Origin: Syntrophaceae bacterium UBA1062
Lineage (GTDB): Bacteria; Desulfobacterota; Desulfomonilia; UBA1062
Assembly: GCA_002316295.1 (NCBI GenBank)
Contig: DCDF01000257.1
Span: 1-12,603 of the forward strand
Direction: 5' to 3'
DNA length: 12,603 bases
Part shown: piece after piece, positions 8,211-12,603 of the stretch
Position numbering within the stretch: the first letter of the stretch is position 1
How the letters are laid out: each line of letters opens with the position of its first letter
Notes under the pieces: model-generated
Told to the model about the DNA's origin: nothing
What the model saw: the letters and a program-made list of their open reading frames with translations, nothing else
Databases searched by the model: none
Position numbers and translations under genes: made by a program

Positions 8211-8326
8211 GGACGGGGTCACACAGGACGGGGTCAGGTCTCAACATGTGACAGTATGTCACATGTTGAGACCTGACCCCGAGATTTTTCCGAGATTGTC
8301 TGTGACCCCGAGATTTTTCCGGGATT
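8211..8326. repeat. REP-like composite palindromic element between convergent genes
   Basis: The region between trkH and the minus-strand pentapeptide gene is almost entirely repeat. At its core is a perfect 24-bp inverted repeat (8230-8253 and 8257-8280) with the loop GTA; the arm begins GGGGTCAGGTCTCAACATG. Outside it, GGGGTCACACAG (8215-8226) and CTGTGACCCC (8300-8309) form an imperfect outer pair, two bases different in length. Both edges are also iterated: GGACGGGGTCA occurs at 8211-8221 and 8226-8236, and a 23-bp unit beginning GACCCCGAGATTTTTCCG occurs at 8275-8297 and 8304-8326 with one mismatch. From memory, GGGGTCAGGTC palindromes are scattered through deltaproteobacterial genomes, often near REP-associated (Y1, IS200-like) transposases. 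No transposase lies in this window, so this would be a non-autonomous copy. Confidence 0.8.
8230..8289 (+). terminator. Possible intrinsic terminator of trkH formed by the palindrome
   Basis: Transcribed from the plus strand, the 24-bp perfect stem with a 3-base loop (8230-8280) is followed after GAGA by five T residues (8285-8289). It lies 33 bp beyond the trkH stop. This would be a very stable hairpin with a short, interrupted U tract, so it may end the trk transcript. The stem is longer than a typical terminator, and its palindromic repeat character suggests termination is secondary. On the minus strand no T tract follows the stem, so minus-strand transcripts would have a hairpin but no classic terminator. 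Confidence 0.4.
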
Positions 8327-8329
8327 TTC

Positions 8330-9034
8330 CTAGCGGGTGAGGTTCCTTACTTTCGCACGCTCCATCACGAGGCCGTGCTGCTTGGCGCCGGTGATATCGA
8401 GGCCCTCTGCATTGATGAGGGTGAAGTCCACACGGTCGAGGATCGCGTTTCTCATCTGAATATCCTGCATGGATGCAGCCATGAAAGACACCAGGGTGAG
8501 ATCCGAGTCGTTCATGGTGATCTTGGTGAATCTGCTCAGAGCAAAGTCGGACTCGTTCAGTGCGCATTTGTCCAGCGTGCACGATTCCAGCGTGGTGAAC
8601 AGGACCTTCATCTTCTGGAGGCCGGCTTCCGAGAGATTCAGATCTTTCAGTCGGGAGTAGATGATCGTCGATCCGGTCAGTTTGGAACGGGAGAGGTCCT
8701 GACCGCTCAGCGTTATCCTCAGGAACTGGCTGTCCAGGGCGGTTACCCGGGTCATGATACAGGAGCTCAGATCGACGTCCTTGAGCGTGATTCCCGAGAG
8801 GTGGGCGCCGGTAAAGTTTGTTTTGTGCAGGACAGCGCCTTCGAGATTTACCCGCTCCAGATGGGACTCTTCCAGATTCGTCTCCGAAAGGTTGGCGTTT
8901 CTCAAATCAGAGCCTCTCAGGTTCGCACCCCCGAGATCGAGCCCGCTCAGATCAAGACCCCTCAGGTCTTCACCCTCCACGGGCTGGCCTGTCTCAATGG
9001 CTTCAACGAGCCGCTGTCTGTCGTATCCGGACAT
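8330..9034 (-). CDS. Pentapeptide-repeat protein
   Basis: A 234-residue protein made almost wholly of A(D/N)LXX-type pentapeptides, which fold as a right-handed quadrilateral beta-helix. Regular repeats run from about residue 20 to 80 (DLRGLDLSGLDLGGANLRG and onward), with Leu or Phe at each centre. From about 85 to 225 the repeats are degenerate but keep the five-residue hydrophobic spacing. There is no signal peptide, membrane helix or extra domain. The ATG at 9034 is preceded by GGAG with 8-base spacing and overlaps the stop of the FapA-family gene (TAATG), so the two are probably co-translated. The stop TAG is at 8332-8330, against the palindromic element. The family includes gyrase-protecting Qnr/MfpA proteins, but most members have no known role, and nothing here argues for gyrase binding. 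Confidence 0.88.
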   Translation of the reverse strand: MSGYDRQRLVEAIETGQPVEGEDLRGLDLSGLDLGGANLRGSDLRNANLSETNLEESHLERVNLEGAVLHKTNFTGAHLSGITLKDVDLSSCIMTRVTALDSQFLRITLSGQDLSRSKLTGSTIIYSRLKDLNLSEAGLQKMKVLFTTLESCTLDKCALNESDFALSRFTKITMNDSDLTLVSFMAASMQDIQMRNAILDRVDFTLINAEGLDITGAKQHGLVMERAKVRNLTR

Positions 9035-10458
9035 TATTCAGACTCCAGACGCTCCTTGATCTCAGGGAGCAAGACGAACTCTGCTTCCACGATCTCGCTG
9101 TCACGCAGCGAAAACTGGGTTTTCACCCTGGGCTTTCTGATCTCACGGACGGCATTGCCGATCATAATCCATGTGCCTTCATTTGCGACACCGTCGATAT
9201 AGATATTTCCGGAAAACACCATGTTGATCTTGTCCGTGAGCTCATGGATCCGGGCATCCATGGCATAGAGACTGTGTCTGACGGTTTCCAACGCGCTGAG
9301 GATCTTCTCATAGAGCTCTTCCTGCTGCCGGGAGAGCTGGCCCATCGCCTTCATGGTGCGGAGCTTCCCGAGAGAAGCCTGCAGCTTGAGGAAGTCTCCG
9401 ATTTTATTTACCAGGTCCTGCTTGCATGCCTCCCGATCGTGCAGGAGAGCGGGATTATGGCCGATGGTGAGCTTGGTGTCGACAGGGTTCGCCACGTGGC
9501 CGATGGTGTGGCAGTAGATCCATGCCTCTGAGGAGACGGAACCTCCCGAGATCCATCCCTGGGGACTCTTCACGACAACCGGCCCCGCCGCATAGACTTC
9601 GCTGTTGCGGATATAGTCATCGACCATGATCTCCTTGGCCGCCTTGACATGGGCGTCCTGGATGAATTTCGCCCGGATGGAGCCCTGTGCGCTCAGCTGC
9701 GCCTTCTCCTGCCCGAGAATTCCACCCGCAATCCTGATATCCCCTCCGGATGTGATAATGACGCGGCCGACACTCATGGAAATCGTCACGTCTTTCTGGG
9801 CGTGTATCTCATAACCGTCGCCCACCTCGCCGTTTACCACCACGAAACCGTTGAAACGGACATTGCCTGTGGAGGAGTCGACCTTGTCTACTATGTACAC
9901 CGGATCGACGCTCACCCCGGAATCCTCCCAGACTACCATCCCGTCGATGGCTGCCACCAGTTTGTTGCCGTCCGGCGAAGGCTCGACGTTCTTGCCCGAC
10001 GGAAGCATTCCCGGAGCACCGATCTTGCCGAGGATTTCTTCTCCCTTGACAGTGAGCCCGCTCTTGCCGACCTCGGGCGGGACGAGCTCGCAGAGGATAT
10101 CGCCCTTGGCCACATTCTGGATCAGATTCATGTCCTTGATATTGACCCTTCCGCTTCCGTCCTCTGTGAGCTTGGCCCTGCGGCCGTCCTTGCTGAAACG
10201 GTAGAGAACGTATCCGTCCTTGCCCTCGCCGGGCTGGTCGCCTCTTGCAATCGTGACCCACTTGTTGACGCTTTTCTCCTCGGCGATCTGATGGAGAATC
10301 TCTGTCCGGATGCCGTGAATGACGCCCGCATCCTGCAGGGCTTCATGAAGGTCCGAAATGCTGATGGAGGACACCTCGTCGCCCAGGGGAACAACCCTGA
10401 TGCTTGCCACGAGACCTCCCTGGGTTATGCTGACCTCGACTTTGTACTCTTTATTCAC
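9034..10458 (-). CDS. FapA/DUF342-family protein (flagellar assembly protein A family)
   Basis: A 474-residue protein counted from the GTG at 10458. The first 175 residues or so match the FapA N-terminal region (segments LQDAGVIHGI and ARGDQPGEGKDGYV, then a KGDILCELVPPEVGKSG stretch). Residues about 195-335 are a glycine-rich beta-helix (GNVRFNGFVVVNGEVGDGY, SGGDIRIAGGILG, SGGSVSSEAWI). Residues about 340-410 form a helical, coiled-coil-like insertion rich in Lys, Gln and Glu, and the helix resumes at 411-445 (SGNIYIDGV, GTWIMIGNAV). The family affects flagellar assembly in some Vibrio, but most members are unstudied and no flagellar gene is seen here. The frame is open upstream to 10659; I prefer GTG because VNKEYKVEVSITQGG begins the conserved part. 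An in-frame ATG lies at 10509, and neither start has a strong ribosome binding site. Confidence 0.85.
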   Translation of the reverse strand: MNKEYKVEVSITQGGLVASIRVVPLGDEVSSISISDLHEALQDAGVIHGIRTEILHQIAEEKSVNKWVTIARGDQPGEGKDGYVLYRFSKDGRRAKLTEDGSGRVNIKDMNLIQNVAKGDILCELVPPEVGKSGLTVKGEEILGKIGAPGMLPSGKNVEPSPDGNKLVAAIDGMVVWEDSGVSVDPVYIVDKVDSSTGNVRFNGFVVVNGEVGDGYEIHAQKDVTISMSVGRVIITSGGDIRIAGGILGQEKAQLSAQGSIRAKFIQDAHVKAAKEIMVDDYIRNSEVYAAGPVVVKSPQGWISGGSVSSEAWIYCHTIGHVANPVDTKLTIGHNPALLHDREACKQDLVNKIGDFLKLQASLGKLRTMKAMGQLSRQQEELYEKILSALETVRHSLYAMDARIHELTDKINMVFSGNIYIDGVANEGTWIMIGNAVREIRKPRVKTQFSLRDSEIVEAEFVLLPEIKERLESE

Positions 10459-10624
10459 TTTCTTGGGTTCGGTTCTTGAGAAAAAAAACTTTACTGTGCA
10501 GTGTTGCATACAAAAGCGGGAGAATGCCTGAGAGCGCCGGGGTCCACCGGGAGATTTTGCTTGACTCTCCCTTGCGATTTCATTACCTTTTTTCGATACC
10601 CGAGGGGTGATTGGATAGAGAATC
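10459..10624. other. Divergent intergenic region
   Basis: These 166 bp separate the divergently transcribed FapA-family gene and the methyltransferase gene, so promoters for both are expected here. The stretch includes A/T-rich runs near 10480-10490 and 10586-10593 unlike the GC-rich flanks, and a short inverted repeat GGGAGA (10549-10554) / TCTCCC (10566-10571) with an 11-base loop, which could be an operator or chance. No RNA gene or riboswitch is apparent. The minus-strand reading frame of the FapA-family gene stays open through it, but its translation lacks family resemblance there. Confidence 0.6.
10561..10589 (+). promoter_or_regulatory. Candidate sigma-70-type promoter for the methyltransferase gene
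   Basis: TTGACT at 10561-10566 matches the -35 consensus in five of six positions. After a 17-base spacer comes TACCTT at 10584-10589, which matches the -10 hexamer in only three. It lies 36 bp before the ATG at 10625, and the right half of a short inverted repeat begins at its last base (10566). The poor -10 box keeps confidence low. Confidence 0.3.
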
Positions 10625-11284
10625 ATGAAGATCGAAGACGTGAGCGCTCTGGACATCAAAGGATTCCTCGATCACGAGGAGGGCATGCTGCTCTACGACA
10701 TAGCCCGCGAGTCAAGCGCGAACGGACCCTGCCTCGAGATCGGGGGGTACTGCGGCAAGTCGACCGTCTATCTGGGGCTCGGGTGCAAGGCCCGCGGCGG
10801 AATCCTCTTTTCCATTGATCACCACCGCGGCTCCGAGGAGCAGCAGAAGGGGCAGGAGTACTTCGATCCCGAGCTCTACGATGAGGCTTCCGGGAGGGTG
10901 GACACCTTCAGGCATTTCCGCAGAACCGTGGAGCTTGCGTCTCTCGAGGATACGGTGGTGCCCATCGTGGCCCGCTCCGAGGTGGTCGCGCGGATGTGGT
11001 CGACACCTTTGAGCGCGGTGTTCATCGACGGCGGCCACAGCTACCCCACGGTCTTCACCGACTACACGTCATGGATGCCCCACGTCGTGCCGGGAGGCTA
11101 TCTGCTGATACACGACATCTTCCCCGATCCGAACGACGGAGGCCAGGCCCCGTATTATGTCTATCAGCTTGCGGTCAAGTCGGGGCTCTTCGAGGAGATG
11201 CCGCGGTTCAAGACCCTGGGCGTTCTCAGGAGGCTCGGCGCCGGGGTGGTGCCCGAGGCCGTCAGGAACTTACGCGACTGGTAG
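10625..11284 (+). CDS. Class I SAM-dependent methyltransferase (Methyltransf_24-like)
   Basis: A 219-residue cytosolic protein. The SAM-binding motif I is CLEIGGYCGKST (residues 36-47), followed by an acidic residue after strand two in SIDHHRG (D65). The motif VFIDGGHSYPTVFTDY (D135, H138) and GGYLLIHDIF (D163) are typical of the Methyltransf_24/CmcI-like group, in which such Asp/His residues can bind a metal ion. The substrate is not predictable: related proteins modify sugars, lipids or small metabolites. No strong ribosome binding site is seen; AGGGG (10603-10607) is 17 bases from the ATG. It is transcribed alone, divergent from the FapA-family gene, and its last 15 bp overlap the end of the convergent radical SAM gene. 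Confidence 0.85.
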   Translation: MKIEDVSALDIKGFLDHEEGMLLYDIARESSANGPCLEIGGYCGKSTVYLGLGCKARGGILFSIDHHRGSEEQQKGQEYFDPELYDEASGRVDTFRHFRRTVELASLEDTVVPIVARSEVVARMWSTPLSAVFIDGGHSYPTVFTDYTSWMPHVVPGGYLLIHDIFPDPNDGGQAPYYVYQLAVKSGLFEEMPRFKTLGVLRRLGAGVVPEAVRNLRDW

Positions 11285-12603
11285 GGAGTCCACCTCCCGA
11301 TTGTGGGTCCAGAAGAATCGGGAGCTTCCGTTTGAGGTATCGAGCCTGATATATCCCGCATCCATGAGCGTCTTCAGGGTCCAGGATACAAACTTGAGAT
11401 CCTCGCCCACCTTCTGCACAACAGCCGGTGCGAGCGCGGCCACCGGGTCGGACCCCTGAGCGCCCCGCAGCTCGATCTGCTCGATGACATCCTCGCTGAG
11501 CAGCTTGAATATGAGGTTCATCCTCTTCCTGCCCACCACCAGGAGCTCTTCGTGGGGAGTGCACTGCCTGCTCTCGTAGCGCCTGAGTACTTCCTGCCAC
11601 TGGGAATCGAGGATCTCGTCGCAGGTTTTCACAAACGATACCATATCTTCGGGGCTCACCTTCGAGGTGCGTACCACGGGATGGTTGGCGTCGTAGAGCG
11701 ACCAGTCGTCGGTGAGGATCTGAAGATCATACGAGCCGATCTCCTCGCGCACTGTGGTGCCGGGGAAGGGGGCCAGCATATGGTATCCGAAGTAAATGCC
11801 CAGATCTTGCGCGAATCGGGCGGTTTCCGCAAGCGTCTCCGGGGTTTCCCCCGGCAGTCCCACCATGAACGAGGCGTGGGTTGTGATGCCGGCCTCCTTG
11901 CAGATCCGCGTGGCCTCCCGGGCCTGTTCGATGGTGATCCCTTTCTTAATCCTCTTGAGCATCTCGGGGTTGCCGGACTCGATGCCGAAGCTGATGGCGT
12001 CGCAGCCCGCCTCCTTCATGATCGCCAGGAGCTCGCGGTCCACGGTGTTCACCCGAGCGAAGGCGCTCCAGGCGAATTTGACACCCCGGTTGAGAATCTC
12101 TTCACACAGCACGCCCACCCGCTGCTTGTTCGCCGTGAACAGGTCGTCCGCGATGTTGATCCGGGTGAATCCATAGGCGAGGATCTGCTCGATCTCGTCC
12201 ACCACGAGCTTCGGGTTTCTGAACCGCCCCTTGAATCCCACCATCTTCCGCCCGAGGCAGAAGATGCACTTGTTGGGGCACCCTCTGCTCGTGATGATGC
12301 TCACCGGGTAGCCCAGGGCGAGATACCGCGACATGGGAAGCAAGTGCCGGGCGGGCAGAGGCAGAGCATCCAGGTCCTCGATGAGGGCTCTGGCAGGGGT
12401 GACGTGGACGACGCCGTCTCTGCGGAATGCGATACCCCTGATCCTTTCCCATTCTTCGGGCGAGTTCAGCACGGGCACGAGCTCGGAGAGCGTCTGCTCT
12501 CCCTCGCCGACCACGATGAGATCGATCTCGGGGTAGCTGCGCAGCGTGTTCTCGATATCGAAGGAAACGTGCGGCCCTCCCATCATGGTGACGATCTCCG
12601 GGT
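11270..12603 (-). CDS. B12-binding-domain radical SAM protein (5' end outside window)
   Basis: About 444 codons are visible and the frame is open at the right edge (…PEIVTMMGGPHVSF), so the N-terminus is missing and the ATG at 12586 is internal. The visible start is the end of a cobalamin-binding domain (MMGGPHVSF, DLIVVGEGEQTL). The radical SAM core follows, with the cluster motif CPNKCIFC (CxxxCxxC; Cys codons at 12280-12278, 12268-12266 and 12259-12257), the FGIESGNPEML strand and SFMVGLPGETPET. The enzyme would cleave SAM at a 4Fe-4S cluster; relatives include methyltransferases, cyclases and many uncharacterised enzymes, so the substrate is unknown. The last 70 or so residues (from about GSDPVAALAPAV) look like a small helical, possibly winged-helix, extension. 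The stop TAA (11272-11270) overlaps the methyltransferase gene by 15 bp. Confidence 0.9.
   Translation of the reverse strand, partial: PEIVTMMGGPHVSFDIENTLRSYPEIDLIVVGEGEQTLSELVPVLNSPEEWERIRGIAFRRDGVVHVTPARALIEDLDALPLPARHLLPMSRYLALGYPVSIITSRGCPNKCIFCLGRKMVGFKGRFRNPKLVVDEIEQILAYGFTRINIADDLFTANKQRVGVLCEEILNRGVKFAWSAFARVNTVDRELLAIMKEAGCDAISFGIESGNPEMLKRIKKGITIEQAREATRICKEAGITTHASFMVGLPGETPETLAETARFAQDLGIYFGYHMLAPFPGTTVREEIGSYDLQILTDDWSLYDANHPVVRTSKVSPEDMVSFVKTCDEILDSQWQEVLRRYESRQCTPHEELLVVGRKRMNLIFKLLSEDVIEQIELRGAQGSDPVAALAPAVVQKVGEDLKFVSWTLKTLMDAGYIRLDTSNGSSRFFWTHNREVDSLPVA

Noticed and set aside
8230..8280. CRISPR repeat or integrase attachment site as explanation of the palindrome
   Set aside because: There are no regularly spaced repeats with unique spacers, and no integrase, tRNA or cas gene is nearby; the fully symmetric 24-bp arms fit a REP-type element or terminator better.
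8375..9202. Plus-strand open frame of 275 codons across the pentapeptide gene and the end of the FapA-family gene
   Set aside because: The regular repeats of the minus-strand pentapeptide gene suppress stops on the other strand; the minus-strand product has clear repeats and this one has no recognisable family.
10549..10571. Hairpin GGGAGA/TCTCCC as a terminator
   Set aside because: Six base pairs with an 11-base loop and no T tract are too weak, and it lies in a divergent promoter region; at most it is a possible operator.

Overview
The window looks like a chromosomal segment of a GC-rich (by eye about 60%) Gram-negative anaerobe, most likely one of the former Deltaproteobacteria (Desulfobacterota). 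This rests on the order glyA-nrdR-ribD-ribE-ribBA-ribH-nusB, which is familiar from that group, on protein sequences resembling theirs, and on a palindrome of a kind I associate with their genomes. The family or genus cannot be fixed from the sequence alone.

Positions 1-8196 are one dense run of plus-strand genes. It opens with the 3' end of glyA (serine hydroxymethyltransferase) and nrdR (ribonucleotide reductase repressor). A complete riboflavin set follows: ribD, ribE, ribBA and ribH. Together they encode the route from GTP plus ribulose 5-phosphate to riboflavin, apart from the separate phosphatase that is normally not in the operon. Next come nusB (transcription antitermination), a small stand-alone protein resembling the N-terminal domain of M17 leucyl aminopeptidases, and trkA plus trkH, the regulatory and membrane subunits of a Trk potassium uptake system. 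Most junctions overlap or are a few bases apart (ATGA, TAATG, a 17-bp overlap), so co-transcription and translational coupling are likely as far as trkA. A gap of up to 142 bp precedes trkH.

Positions 8197-8329 lie between convergent genes. They hold a perfect 24-bp inverted repeat with a 3-base loop, flanked by shorter iterated repeats. It looks like a REP-type palindromic element and could also terminate trkH transcription.

Positions 8330-10458 carry a minus-strand pair: a FapA/DUF342-family protein (first in transcription order) and a pentapeptide-repeat protein, joined by a TAATG overlap. A 166-bp divergent intergenic region separates them from a plus-strand class I SAM-dependent methyltransferase (10625-11284). 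The last gene, on the minus strand and cut by the window edge, is a B12-binding-domain radical SAM enzyme; it overlaps the methyltransferase tail to tail by 15 bp.

No tRNA, rRNA, CRISPR array, transposase gene or origin was seen. No stretch over 300 bases lacks a gene. I found no clearly new multi-gene system. The points most worth a second look are the palindromic element, the orphan M17 N-domain gene between nusB and trkA, a His-to-Gln change at a metal-ligand position in RibBA, and the coupled FapA/pentapeptide pair.
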